Numbered from the stretch's first letter, positions 38,085 through 47,646 are shown. The stretch is 64,000 bases of DNA from Streptomyces griseus (GCF_001715295.1 NZ_MDKB01000001.1:129345-193344), one strand, 5' to 3'. Notes: generated by a model from the sequence alone, not told the origin. Translations and numbers: made by a program.

Positions 38085-40145
38085 ATGGCGATCAGAGTGT
38101 TGCCGGTGTCTGCGGAGCAGTCGGAGCTGCTAGACGCGATCATCGCTTTGGGCGACCGGTACACGAAGTACCTGGGGCTGCTGACGCCGCCTGCCTACCG
38201 TAAGCACGCCGAGGACGACGGCCTGCTGGTGGCCCTGGATGGCGAGGAGGTGGTCGGTTACGCGCTCTTCGGGCTTCCCAAGCGGAGTCTGCATGTGAGG
38301 CTGGCTCACTTATGCGTTGCAGAGGAGCGCCGAGGCCAGGGTGTCGCTCGTGAGCTGATCGAGGCGATCCGTGCGCGGCACGCCCATAGGCTCGGTATCC
38401 GTGCGAAGTGCCGGCGCGACTACGGGCTCAGCAGCATGTGGACGGCGCTGGGCTTTGTCCCCAGGGGAGAGAGCCTGGGGCGGGGCAAAGACAAGGAAAC
38501 GCTGGACACCTGGTGGCTCGATCTGGGGCACGAGGACCTGTTCACCGAGGCCCAGAGCGATGCGCTGCTGGTGGTGACCGTGGACCACGGTGTGTTCGCC
38601 GGGCTGCGCGGTACGGGGACGGAACGCGCTGTTGAGGAGTCGCGTGCTCTCGAAGCGGGATGGCTCGCCGACCTGATCGAGCTTGCCTTCACTCCGCAGC
38701 TTCTGCATGACGTGCGTGATGTCGAGGAACGTGAGGCGCGCACCCATCAGCGGGCGGGCCTTGCCGAGCTGCGGTCCCTGTCTCCCGACAGTGCTGCCGT
38801 TGCCGTCCGCTTGGAGGAGCTGGTCGCGACAACGGGGAAGGAGGTGCCTGGTGTTCCTCTCGATGGTCGGCAGCGTGCCCGCTTGCGCTACGTGGCCGAG
38901 ACGTCGTGTGCCGGGCTCCAGGTACTGGTGACGCGCGATCCTGCACTGGCGGCTCTGGCAGATATCGCCTTGGACATCGCAGGGGTCAAGGTGGTCTCCC
39001 CGGCGGTGGTCACGCTGCATGTGGACGAACTGCGCCAGGCCCAGGTGTACCGTCCAGCCGATCTCATGGGCACTACCTTCTCCGCCGAGGAGATTGCGCC
39101 GGGCGGTGAAAGAGAGTTGGTCGGCTTCTTCGAGCAGGCCGAAGGCGACCGTGGAACGGCCTTCGCGGAACGGCTGAGGAGTCTCGCCAATGACAGGCTG
39201 GTGTGGCGCAGGGAGCTGCTCCGGGACGGTGAGGGACATCCGGTAGCCCTCTACGTCTGGGCCATGGACGGCCGCACGCTAAACGTCGCGTTCCTCCGCA
39301 CGGCATCGCACCGGCTGGAGGAGACCCTTGCACGGCAACTGCTGTTCATGCTCAAGCGGCTCGGCCGAGAGCGAGGGGCGCAGGCAATCCGCATGACCGA
39401 TCCGTTTCTGTCGCCGGCCGCGATGTCGGCGGCCGGTGCCGACGGCTTCACCGAGGACGAGAGCGGCTACACCGTCCTGCTGGTCGACGTCTGCGGACCT
39501 GCCGAGGCCGTGTCGCGGAAGGCGGCGGAGATCGCAGGACGCATGAGACGGTCGGCTCCTCGGCTGGATGAGCGCGTGTCGCCGGAGGTCGCGAGCATGG
39601 CCGAGCGGGTGTGGTGGCCGGCCAAACTGATCGACACAGCCCTGCCCTCCTTCATCGCGCCCATCAAGCCGCGATGGTCTACGGAGCTCTTCGACGTTCC
39701 GGCCATGCTCGTTCCCCGGGACGACGTCCTGGGCATCAGTCGCGAGCACGTCTACTACCGTTCGTCTGGTCGCCGGGGAGAGAGCGTTCCCGCCAGGATC
39801 CTGTGGTACGTCAGTGAGGGGGCTTCCGGGCAGCAGGGCAAGATGGTCATCGGTTGCTCGCGCCTCGACGAGGTGGTCCTCGACGACCCCGACACCCTCT
39901 TCTCGCGATTCGAACACCTGGGCGTATATGGTCATGTCGAAGTGCGTGATGCAGCCGACGGGTCGGGGAAGGCCATGGCGTTGAGGTTTTCGGACACGGA
40001 GATCTTTCCCGTCCAGGTGACGCATGCGCGAATGACCGCGTTGGCCAAGGGGCTGGGACTACGGTGGGTACCGCCGATGCAGCTGTCGAAGATCAGCAAC
40101 ACGCTGTTCCAGGCCATGTACGAAGAGGGGCACCGAAAGACGTGA
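38085..40145 (+). CDS. GNAT - PIN-like - PUA/EVE-like fusion protein
   Basis: 686 aa, start supported by GGAGGGGG 4 bases before ATG. Residues 1-145 are a GNAT acetyltransferase (HLCVAEERRGQGVARELIEA acetyl-CoA loop; GLSSMWTALGFVPRGE). Residues about 158-330 look like a PIN nuclease: D167 in LLVVTVDHGVF and D285 in LQVLVTRDPALAAL. The middle (about 390-480) resembles a second GNAT-like fold; the C-terminus (about 590-686, GESVPARILWYVSEG, HVEVRDAADG) looks PUA/EVE-like. It overlaps the ASCH gene by 4 bases. The combination suggests a tRNA- or RNA-targeting conflict system; this is inference. Confidence 0.7.
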   Translation: MAIRVLPVSAEQSELLDAIIALGDRYTKYLGLLTPPAYRKHAEDDGLLVALDGEEVVGYALFGLPKRSLHVRLAHLCVAEERRGQGVARELIEAIRARHAHRLGIRAKCRRDYGLSSMWTALGFVPRGESLGRGKDKETLDTWWLDLGHEDLFTEAQSDALLVVTVDHGVFAGLRGTGTERAVEESRALEAGWLADLIELAFTPQLLHDVRDVEEREARTHQRAGLAELRSLSPDSAAVAVRLEELVATTGKEVPGVPLDGRQRARLRYVAETSCAGLQVLVTRDPALAALADIALDIAGVKVVSPAVVTLHVDELRQAQVYRPADLMGTTFSAEEIAPGGERELVGFFEQAEGDRGTAFAERLRSLANDRLVWRRELLRDGEGHPVALYVWAMDGRTLNVAFLRTASHRLEETLARQLLFMLKRLGRERGAQAIRMTDPFLSPAAMSAAGADGFTEDESGYTVLLVDVCGPAEAVSRKAAEIAGRMRRSAPRLDERVSPEVASMAERVWWPAKLIDTALPSFIAPIKPRWSTELFDVPAMLVPRDDVLGISREHVYYRSSGRRGESVPARILWYVSEGASGQQGKMVIGCSRLDEVVLDDPDTLFSRFEHLGVYGHVEVRDAADGSGKAMALRFSDTEIFPVQVTHARMTALAKGLGLRWVPPMQLSKISNTLFQAMYEEGHRKT

Positions 40146-40621
40146 GTGATCCGGAACGCGCGATGCTGCTGTCCGTCCACCCTCGGTTTGCCACAGCGAT
40201 CCTGGCTGGGACCAAGACGGTCGAGGTTCGCCGGCAGCGCGTCGCCGCCTCACCGGGAACTCCTGTGCTCCTGTACGCGACCGCGCCCACGATGGCCATT
40301 GTGGGCATGGCGCGGATCTCTTCCGTACAGGTAGCCTCGCCGCGGGAAGTCTGGTCGGCCAACCGCACGAGCGCTGGGATCAGTCGGCGTGAGTACGACG
40401 AGTACATGAGTGGAGCGACCCAGGCCAGCGGTCTGTCACTCGAAGAACCGATCACCTTCGAGGCCCCGGTACCGCTGGCCGCTCTGCGTGCCTCGGGATC
40501 GTTCCATCCACCGCAGAGCTACCGGTACTTGACCGGTGAAGACCTCCGGAGGGTCGCTCAGGCGGCACCCGTGACCGGTGCGGCCCTTCAAGGTGCACTG
40601 AACGACCTGACACCGGCCTAG
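40142..40621 (+). CDS. ASCH-domain protein
   Basis: 159 aa from GTG; GTGA overlap with the stop of the preceding fusion gene. The ASCH (PUA-like) signature is at the N-terminus: MLLSVHPRFATAILAGTKTV with EVRRQ, then LLYATAPTMAIVGMARI. ASCH domains bind RNA or modified nucleobases. The C-terminal SFHPPQSYRYLTGEDLRRV is the usual end of this subgroup. Coupled expression implies a two-protein unit with the GNAT-PIN protein. Confidence 0.8.
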   Translation: MSDPERAMLLSVHPRFATAILAGTKTVEVRRQRVAASPGTPVLLYATAPTMAIVGMARISSVQVASPREVWSANRTSAGISRREYDEYMSGATQASGLSLEEPITFEAPVPLAALRASGSFHPPQSYRYLTGEDLRRVAQAAPVTGAALQGALNDLTPA

Positions 40622-40720
40622 GTGAGAAACCAGGTGCTTTCAACAGGCTGACCCTGTACTTCCGCTCCCGGACACTGCCCGGCAAACTAGCTCTCCGTAA
40701 CGGAGAACCTAGGGGGAATC

Positions 40721-41050
40721 ATGGAGTTGGAGCCCACCGAACTGTCCGATGCGATCAAGGCGGTGCGTGGGGGCTTGGCCGCCGCGCAACAGGATGGGGA
40801 CGGGTCACCGGTCCGGTTCACGGTCAAGGAGATCGTGCTGGACCTGGGAATCGAGCTGCGGCACACCGCGTCGGCCAGCGGCGGAGTAAAGGCGTTCGTG
40901 GTCTCCGCAGACGCCAAGGGAGAGCGGGCGAAGACAGCCACGCACCGCATGACGGTCACTTTGGCGGTGACTCCTGATGGCGATGGCAGCGATCTGCTGA
41001 TCGGTGACCTGGGTGGAGGCCGCGGCGGACCGGTGGACGGTCTGCGGTAG
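40721..41050 (+). CDS. Trypco2-domain protein
   Basis: 109 aa. The match is to the trypsin-co-occurring domain 2: LSDAIKAVRGGLAAAQQDGD, SPVRFTVKEIVLDLGIEL and GGVKAFVVSADAKGE with a THRMTVTLAV strand. Known members accompany trypsin-like proteases in predicted bacterial conflict systems. The protease gene follows with an 8-base gap. AGGGGG lies upstream of the ATG. Confidence 0.8.
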   Translation: MELEPTELSDAIKAVRGGLAAAQQDGDGSPVRFTVKEIVLDLGIELRHTASASGGVKAFVVSADAKGERAKTATHRMTVTLAVTPDGDGSDLLIGDLGGGRGGPVDGLR

Positions 41051-41058
41051 GGGGCGGC

Positions 41059-44028
41059 GTGAGGGCGGGGGCAGCGGCTCGGCGGACCGTGGAAGTCACC
41101 AACTATGACAAGGACTCCTATGGGACCGGCTGCCTGATCGCGCCGGGCCTGGTGCTCACCGCCTACCACGTAGCCTGGCCCGGGGAGGGCGCTGTCGCCG
41201 TTCGGGACACCGCGAGTTCTGACTTCACCGAGGCGGTGGTGGTGTGGGAGGACACCGAGTTGGACGCGGTGCTGCTGAAGGCCGACAGTGCACTGGTCGG
41301 AGCGAACCTGGGTATCGTGCGCTGGGGCGAGCTGGTCTGTGACTACCCGGAGCGTCGCCCCGTGTGCTCGACGTCGGGGTTCCCCAAAGCGATGCGCCGT
41401 CGGGCCTCCTCTGGCTCCAAGCAGTACATCGACGACCTGAAGACGGTGGAGGGCATCATCGCTCCCCACACCGGATCCCGCTCAAGGCTGTACGGTCTCG
41501 AAGTCGACGGCACTCTGCCGACCGAGGTGAAAAACTGGCAGGGACTGTCCGGCGCCGGGGTCTTCTGTAACAGCGTGCTGATCGGCCTCGTCCGCCTCGT
41601 CGACCGCCAGTGGGACCGGACCCTCATGGTGGTGCCCCTCTCGCATCTGCTGGCCGCCGACGGCTTCATCCTGGCAGTCGCTGCCCACACCGGCATGACC
41701 CCGAGCCTCCAGCCCGCCGACCTCCGGCCCCTGATGGACAACGCCCCCGATCCTCAGCTGTCCTCCACCTACCTGCTCGATCCACGCTCCAAGGTCACCG
41801 AACTCACCGGCGTCAATGGACTTGTCCGGCAGATCGAGCAGTGGTGCAAAGGCCCGGACCGCCTTGACGTCGCCGCCGTGACCGGGTTGGGTGGCACGGG
41901 AAAATCCCGGCTTCTTATCGAGGTCCTGCACCGGCTCACCACAGGTACAGGCGATCAGCGGCCGTGGAGTGGAGGGTTCCTCGCCGATCACCCCAGCCAC
42001 ACCGACTACCAGGTTCTTGCCGCGGCCAACTACCCGCTGCTCCTGGCCGTCGACCTTGCAGAGGCCCGCCTGCCTCAGATCCGCGATCTCATGGCGGCCT
42101 TGGCTGCCTCCCACGACGGTGCCGCAGTCAGGGTTTTGCTCCTGGCCCGTGCACACGACACCTGGTGGCCGGCGCTGCGTCGGCACCTGCGCACCCGGAG
42201 CGTCGGCGCCATCGGACATGCCTTCACCCTTACACCCGACAATGCGCTGGACGGCCACACGGCGGAGGACATCTATGTAGAGGCGAAGGCGGCCTTCGCT
42301 CGCCGGATCCGTCTGCTCCGGAAGGCCGGACACGGCGACGGCACTTGGCCGGACCGTGTCGTCGCCGATGCACCGCGCTACTACGGAGCCGACGTCGAGC
42401 ACAGCACCCGGCAACCGGTCATCTACCTCTACATCGCCGCACTCGCCGACGTGCTGGCCCACGCCAACCCCGAGTTCGCCCTTAACGATCACCCCATGGA
42501 GGTCCTGCTCGCCAACGAGGTGGAGTACGTTCGGCGCGTCGCCGAAGCCCGCCTCCCTGCAGGCACCGCTGACGACAAACTGCTTCGCTCCCTGATCACC
42601 GCCCAGTTCCTCGCCGGAGCACGAACCGCGCAAGAGGGCCGCGCCGCCATCCGGGCCGGCTTCGACACCCACCACCGCGGCTACGGGGCCACCGCCCCTC
42701 CCGATGCCCGCCAGCTGGCCGCACTCGACGACGTCCTGACCGCCGCCTACCCGGCCACCGACGGAGCCCACTGGGGATCCGTCGGTGAACCGCTCGCCGC
42801 CGCCTGGCTCGCCGAAGTCGAGGCCGACAGCGACGAGGAGTTCATCGAAGCCTTCCTCCAGCACGACGCCCTGGCGACCAGCCAACGTCACCAGACACTC
42901 AGCACCGTCGCCCGCACCGCCAAGGACCAGCCCGGACTCTCTGCCGGTGCCCACCGGGCCGTCGCCGCCGACCCCGAACGTCTCCTGCCGCTCGCTGTCC
43001 AGACCGCCACCACTGAACTCAGCACCGACCACGCCCGCCAGTGGCTCAGCGACCTCGAACACGCCGTCGCCGACCGGGCTGCCGATCCGGATTGCGACCC
43101 CGACATCAACCAGTGGGCCACCAGCCTTATTAGCGAGGCCCAAGCCTGTACCGCCGACGACAGGGACCTGCAGGAACTGATCGGCGCCCCTCTCCCCCCG
43201 GAGGACGACACTCCACAACAGCCGACCCCGGACGCGCCCGCCAGCGACGCCCACCCTGTCCTCGTCAAACCACAGGTCGGCCGGCTCACCCGGATCGTCA
43301 TCACTTTCCTGGGCCTCTGCCACCTGGTACTTGTCGCGGCCGTCCCCTCCGCCGTCGCTCTCACCACCAGCACCGAAGACGACGGTTGGGTGATGTGGCT
43401 CCTGGTTCCCTTTAACGTGGGGATGCACCTGACCATCGCGAGCGTCTTCGGCGGCCGCCGACCTGGAACCTCTGCGATCTCCTGGACCGCACCGCTGTTC
43501 ACGATCGCGTCGACGACCCTCTCCGGCCTCATGCTCAGCCAAAGCTGGCCCCCGGGCTGGTTCCTGTGGCCGGTCCTTTTCGCCCTCGGCCTGACATCCC
43601 TGACCTACGCCTGGCGCATCTCGTTCGGCCAGCTTCAGAACATCACACAGCCGCCCACACCACGTGCGGACAAGTTCACCACCTGGACCGGTGAGCCCTC
43701 GATGCCGTCGGCGCCGGAGGCGCTGGGCCGCATGAACATGCGCTGGGAGTTGCTGCGACGCCGGGTCTACGGAGACGGCCGCGGCCTCCCTGGCACGGTC
43801 CCAGCGCCGTGGCGGACCTATGCCGCGCTCACCGGCGGGCCGTTGGACGGGCTGCTTCTGGACATCACGGACTGGACGAAGGACGAGATCGACAATGGCG
43901 CGGCCCTGGTTGCCGAACGCGGGCGATTCCCCGGCGGCCGCACACTGTATGCCCCCCACCCCGAGGGACCACGAGCACCGGCCCCCGGCGTGACGTGCTG
44001 CTTCCACCACACCGGTGATACGCCCTGA
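41059..44028 (+). CDS. Trypsin-like protease fused to P-loop NTPase and membrane segment
   Basis: 989 aa from GTG. N-terminal trypsin-like domain with a full triad: H37 (VLTAYHVAW), D69 (DTELDAVLL), S164 (WQGLSGAGVF). Then a STAND/AAA-like NTPase: Walker A TGLGGTGKSRL near residue 275, Walker B-like LLLAVDLAEA. A helical sensor-like region runs from about 430 to 730. Four membrane helices lie near 750-860 (ITFLGLCHLVLVAAVPSAVA and later spans). A Trp/Gly-rich soluble end follows. Likely a regulated self-activating defence or programmed-death protein with the trypco2 partner; function inferred. Confidence 0.75.
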   Translation: MRAGAAARRTVEVTNYDKDSYGTGCLIAPGLVLTAYHVAWPGEGAVAVRDTASSDFTEAVVVWEDTELDAVLLKADSALVGANLGIVRWGELVCDYPERRPVCSTSGFPKAMRRRASSGSKQYIDDLKTVEGIIAPHTGSRSRLYGLEVDGTLPTEVKNWQGLSGAGVFCNSVLIGLVRLVDRQWDRTLMVVPLSHLLAADGFILAVAAHTGMTPSLQPADLRPLMDNAPDPQLSSTYLLDPRSKVTELTGVNGLVRQIEQWCKGPDRLDVAAVTGLGGTGKSRLLIEVLHRLTTGTGDQRPWSGGFLADHPSHTDYQVLAAANYPLLLAVDLAEARLPQIRDLMAALAASHDGAAVRVLLLARAHDTWWPALRRHLRTRSVGAIGHAFTLTPDNALDGHTAEDIYVEAKAAFARRIRLLRKAGHGDGTWPDRVVADAPRYYGADVEHSTRQPVIYLYIAALADVLAHANPEFALNDHPMEVLLANEVEYVRRVAEARLPAGTADDKLLRSLITAQFLAGARTAQEGRAAIRAGFDTHHRGYGATAPPDARQLAALDDVLTAAYPATDGAHWGSVGEPLAAAWLAEVEADSDEEFIEAFLQHDALATSQRHQTLSTVARTAKDQPGLSAGAHRAVAADPERLLPLAVQTATTELSTDHARQWLSDLEHAVADRAADPDCDPDINQWATSLISEAQACTADDRDLQELIGAPLPPEDDTPQQPTPDAPASDAHPVLVKPQVGRLTRIVITFLGLCHLVLVAAVPSAVALTTSTEDDGWVMWLLVPFNVGMHLTIASVFGGRRPGTSAISWTAPLFTIASTTLSGLMLSQSWPPGWFLWPVLFALGLTSLTYAWRISFGQLQNITQPPTPRADKFTTWTGEPSMPSAPEALGRMNMRWELLRRRVYGDGRGLPGTVPAPWRTYAALTGGPLDGLLLDITDWTKDEIDNGAALVAERGRFPGGRTLYAPHPEGPRAPAPGVTCCFHHTGDTP

Positions 44029-44032
44029 ACAG

Positions 44033-44165
44033 GGCCCGTGAGATCGCCCCCGACGGGATGAACCTCGAGCAGCTGCACCTCGCTGCCCGGGGCGGGGTCG
44101 GGCTCGAAGACTTCTACGGCCGTCTCGGCTGGAAGGAGATTGGACGATGGCCCGGCGCCCTTCGG
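44033..44165 (+). pseudogene. C-terminal remnant of a GNAT acetyltransferase gene
   Basis: AREIAPDGMNLEQLHLAARG then GVGLEDFYGRLGWKEIGRWP followed by GALRLA is the typical end of a GNAT protein (LGW...E.GRWPGALRL). The acetyl-CoA loop is absent and the frame is lost after about 44165. The remaining 200 bases to the next gene show nothing. Confidence 0.6.
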
Positions 44166-44370
44166 CTCGCGCGACTGGCGGAGTCACGTGGTCAACAGTT
44201 GCCAGCAGATGGTTGGGCCGTTGCCGCCGTCGGGGCAAGTCCGTCCGTAGTACGGCACGGTCACGCACATCAAGGATGAGGCGGTGCTCGCTGTGGTCAT
44301 CACCCTCGTTGGCAGCGGCCTTCATCGAAAGAGCTTGGCCGCCCTGGTTCGGGGCGTCTAGCTTGGCACC

Positions 44371-45630
44371 ATGATCTCCCGCTATTACCTCAAGTGCCCA
44401 GGATGTGCAGAGGCGTTCGACGCCCGACTCGGTGTGGAGCCGACCCGCGGAACGCGCTTCTACCTGCCGTGCCCGCACTGCGGACTGCCGATCCGGGGCT
44501 CGATGTCGGGCACTGAGCTCGAAGACCACCGTATCGCCATCGAGTGCGAGGTGCTGAGCGACTCCGCGCCAGAGTCTCCTGACGGACGCGTCGTGACCAT
44601 CAATCCGTTCGTGCCGTCGCGCTACGACGCCGACACGTACACGCCGATGGGGTCTTTCCCGACGATGACGCTCCTCCAGGCCCTCGGCGACCACGCCTTC
44701 GCGGAGTTCCAGTCCGAACGGCATGCGGCGCTCGAAGCAGGCCGCGATCAATGGCCCACGGTCCGCATGTTGTTCCAGTACTACCTCCAGGGCAACACTG
44801 CGATGTTCGTTCGCATCGCGAAGCAGCAGCTCGGTCTCGCATGGGAACCGAGCACGAGCCATGAGCGGACGACCGTCGCTTACCAGGCTATGGGCGCAGT
44901 GACGACCGTCATCACAGGGACCACGGGGACCACCAGCGCCAACGTGATCGGCCGTTTCTCGCGCAAGCACTTCGCAGCGATGAAACGACACAAGGATCAC
45001 CTCGCGACCTTCCGGCGTCGAGGACAGTCCTCGGCGGCTCTGGAACGAGATGTCTTCACCGAGCTCAACCGTTTCGTAGAACATCACGAGTCCTGGGAGA
45101 TGGGGCTCCTGGGGAGGTTCTTCGGCCCGGGCGGCAATAATGCCTTCGACGACCTTGTCCTCTACCGCGACGAGTTCTCGATGGTGAGGGACCTTTACCA
45201 GCACGGATTCGAGCTCGCCTGCAAGTGCCTGTGGCCGCTTGTTGCAGCACAGAACACGGTGAAGCGCGGAAGCCCGGACGACTTCGGAGCCGCCCACCCC
45301 GACCGCGTACCCGAGAACAAGCGCCCCAGGAACCTCGACAAGTTCGACAAGTTGCCGAATGCCTTCAAGATCGCATATGTGGCACAGGTGCCGGGTTGGG
45401 AGCCATTCGAGAGCTTGCTCAACAACCGTCGCCGGAACACGATCGGGCACGCGACAGCACATCACGACCTTCAGACAGGCCGCGTCGTCAGCGATGAGAG
45501 CCCCTCCGGGATGACGTATCTCGAGTTCCTCGGCGAGGTCCTTGGTGTCTTCGAAGCGCTCTCGACCCTTGCCCAGGTGCTCAGGGCCAGTCGTGTTGCC
45601 TCCTCGCCGGACTTCGGCCCTTTCGAATGA
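44371..45630 (+). CDS. Zinc-ribbon protein with HEPN-like C-terminus
   Basis: 419 aa, no named family recognised. An N-terminal zinc ribbon (C9-x2-C12 and C34-x2-C37). The middle is helix-rich. Near the C-terminus, NNRRRNTIGHATAHHDL contains R355-N-x3-H360, the R-(polar)-x3-H motif of HEPN ribonuclease domains, in a context (RN.IGH) common to abortive-infection HEPN proteins. This suggests an RNA-cleaving defence effector, by inference. It stands alone; neighbours are a dead GNAT fragment and a 770-base gene-poor stretch. Confidence 0.65.
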   Translation: MISRYYLKCPGCAEAFDARLGVEPTRGTRFYLPCPHCGLPIRGSMSGTELEDHRIAIECEVLSDSAPESPDGRVVTINPFVPSRYDADTYTPMGSFPTMTLLQALGDHAFAEFQSERHAALEAGRDQWPTVRMLFQYYLQGNTAMFVRIAKQQLGLAWEPSTSHERTTVAYQAMGAVTTVITGTTGTTSANVIGRFSRKHFAAMKRHKDHLATFRRRGQSSAALERDVFTELNRFVEHHESWEMGLLGRFFGPGGNNAFDDLVLYRDEFSMVRDLYQHGFELACKCLWPLVAAQNTVKRGSPDDFGAAHPDRVPENKRPRNLDKFDKLPNAFKIAYVAQVPGWEPFESLLNNRRRNTIGHATAHHDLQTGRVVSDESPSGMTYLEFLGEVLGVFEALSTLAQVLRASRVASSPDFGPFE

Positions 45631-46404
45631 CGACACCGAGATACACGGGCCCGTGCCACAGATGGCCGGGCACCGTCTCACCACCCTCCCTGGATGTGTA
45701 CCGGGCAGGGGCGTTGCGGCGTGGGCATCCTGGTAGCGGCGTCAGGAGTGGCAACACGTCGGAACTGTCTGCAGAACCGCAGGATTCCGGGGTGACGAGC
45801 TGCGCGGGCACGCCGATGCCGGCAGGATCTCGGCCAGCCAGCGAGCCGGTTCCTCCCCTGGGCGCAACGGGCCGGCCCCGAGACGCTCGAGGCGGCGGAC
45901 GACCCCGCTGCTGCCCGCCTCCCGGCCGTTGATCTTGGCCGTCGACCCACCGCGAAGACACCGACGCGCAGGCCCTGGTAGTCAGCGCGTCATTGCGCGC
46001 ATATATCGCCGCATTACCGGCTCGCGGTCTATCTGCAGGCAGGTACTGGCCAGCGTCCAAGCGAGGCCCTCGCCTTCTCCACCGAGTGTCGACGGTCCGG
46101 ATTCGTCAGGATCCGTTGGCAGGTCAGCGCCATGGCCCACCGTGCGGACTGCCGCACGGTCTTCGTGCCGCTTAAGAATCGGACGGAGGGTGAATATCGC
46201 GACGTCCCGACTGCCCTCTTTGTTGATCAGGAGATGGAGGCTCATCTGTCGACATGAAAGCCGGTGCCCGTGATCTTCATCGGGCAGAGGGGCAAGCAGC
46301 GCAGGCTTGAAGCCTTCTCCTCCCCGCGTTCCCACGGCAAGAGCACGACGCCCACCGCGTCCACCTACGGCTACCACTTCAAGAAAGCGTGCCAGTGCCC
46401 ACGT
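45631..46404. other. Gene-poor stretch with one weak leftward ORF
   Basis: 774 bases without a convincing gene. A leftward frame 45982-46245 encodes MSLHLLINKEGSRDVAIFTL and 67 more residues, with fair codon bias but no ribosome site and no family match. It is listed separately at low confidence. Confidence 0.4.
45982..46245 (-). CDS. Possible small hypothetical protein
   Basis: 87 aa (MSLHLLINKEG... to ...MRRYMRAMTR). Third positions are roughly 70% G/C, below the core genes but plausible for the island. It has no Shine-Dalgarno sequence and no recognised domain. It could equally be chance. Confidence 0.25.
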   Translation of the reverse strand: MSLHLLINKEGSRDVAIFTLRPILKRHEDRAAVRTVGHGADLPTDPDESGPSTLGGEGEGLAWTLASTCLQIDREPVMRRYMRAMTR

Positions 46405-47646
46405 TCACTCGTCGGGGGACTCCGTTGCCAGCGGGATGCCGCACCGCCAGCAGCCGTTCGCGTGGTCGTCCCCGCAGACGTAGCCGATGCCACCATCCAC
46501 GCACCATTCGGCGGCCTCCTCGGACAGCAGGTCGGGCCCGGCATGGAGCAGCCGACGGAGTTCCGTGGTGTCCGCGATGTCGGCTGGGCGGTTGGTGAAC
46601 CACTCGTCGAACCAAGGCTTGTCTCGGTGCACGTTCCAGCGCGCATTCTCCCGGTCGTCGACAGCCGTAGTGAACCGATCGACGACGCGCCCCCAACTCG
46701 GTGTTCCAAACCAGCCGTTGTCGGACGCGCAGAAGAATTCGATCAGGGTTCGCAGGCCGAACGTCTTCTCGCGAAGGCAGTACGCCCGCCCCCAAGCGAT
46801 CGCGTCCTGTGCCATCTCCGCGAGTTCTTCGCGCGGATCAGCCTCGTGCGCCGGATCGTCAGGATTGTGGCAGGCCAGCCCGAGCTCGAGAACAGACTGC
46901 CCGGTCGGTAGAACCCGGGACGGGTTGATGATCGTGAGACCGAGACCGATCCAGTCGACATGGTCGAACGACAGCAGCGAGCGCACGAGTCGGGTGGTTG
47001 CCGTGTTGATCCGCATCATTGTGCCGTCGTGTAGCGGACTCTTCCCGGCATGCCAGTTCTCGATGGGTGTGTTGCGCCACACCGCGAGCGTGATGCGGGT
47101 GGCAGCGAGCCACAGCAGCGCGTCGTCGTCGAGATGCCCGAACCGCTTGGCGCACTCCTGGGCGCCGTAGGGAATCAACTCTTGCGGTTTCGGCCACCTG
47201 TGGCTGTCGGGCCCTTCAGGGGCGTGCTCGTAGTCGTCGGCGTACTCGTCGAGGATCGCGATCAACTCGGCAGCGCTGTAAGCCTCGCTGTACTCGGAGC
47301 TGTCCGGCTCCTCGACGGTGTACATGTCGTGGTCCCAGGAGACGTACACGTCGCGCCAGAGCACTACGGCATCGCACTCGCCGGCGTTGTCCGTCACAAC
47401 CGGCCTGATGGTGATCGGGGCAGTACGCCCGTCGGTTCGCTCGCCGTCCTTCTCGGCGGCCCATGCGGTGATGACCCCGAGCGGCTTCGGAAGGAGAGGA
47501 CCGACCTCGGTGATGCTGAACGGCTCGTCGTCGTCATCGGTGTCGAACCGGCTGTTGACGAACGCGACTGCCTCGGAGGGCGTGCTGACGAGGGACTGGC
47601 TACCACTCTCGTTGTCAACCACTCGCCACAACGGGCTGTTCTTCAA
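46405..47646 (-). CDS. Hypothetical protein with C-terminal Cys cluster
   Basis: 413 aa if it starts at the TTG at 47646, chosen because GGAGAG lies 5 bases upstream and family-like sequence begins there (LKNSPLWRVVDNESGS); the frame is open for another 61 codons. Acidic N-terminal half. The mid part (KRFGHLDDDALLWLAATRIT, LIEFFCASDNGWFGTPSWGR) looks globular and Trp-rich. The C-terminus carries EWCVDGGIGYVCGDDHANGC then WRCG, a possible zinc site. I do not recognise it. Confidence 0.6.
   Translation of the reverse strand: MKNSPLWRVVDNESGSQSLVSTPSEAVAFVNSRFDTDDDDEPFSITEVGPLLPKPLGVITAWAAEKDGERTDGRTAPITIRPVVTDNAGECDAVVLWRDVYVSWDHDMYTVEEPDSSEYSEAYSAAELIAILDEYADDYEHAPEGPDSHRWPKPQELIPYGAQECAKRFGHLDDDALLWLAATRITLAVWRNTPIENWHAGKSPLHDGTMMRINTATTRLVRSLLSFDHVDWIGLGLTIINPSRVLPTGQSVLELGLACHNPDDPAHEADPREELAEMAQDAIAWGRAYCLREKTFGLRTLIEFFCASDNGWFGTPSWGRVVDRFTTAVDDRENARWNVHRDKPWFDEWFTNRPADIADTTELRRLLHAGPDLLSEEAAEWCVDGGIGYVCGDDHANGCWRCGIPLATESPDE

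Noticed and set aside
41482..45684. 1400-codon minus-strand open frame across the protease and HEPN-like genes
   Set aside because: Antisense of genes with clear domains and motifs on the plus strand; no recognisable domain of its own.
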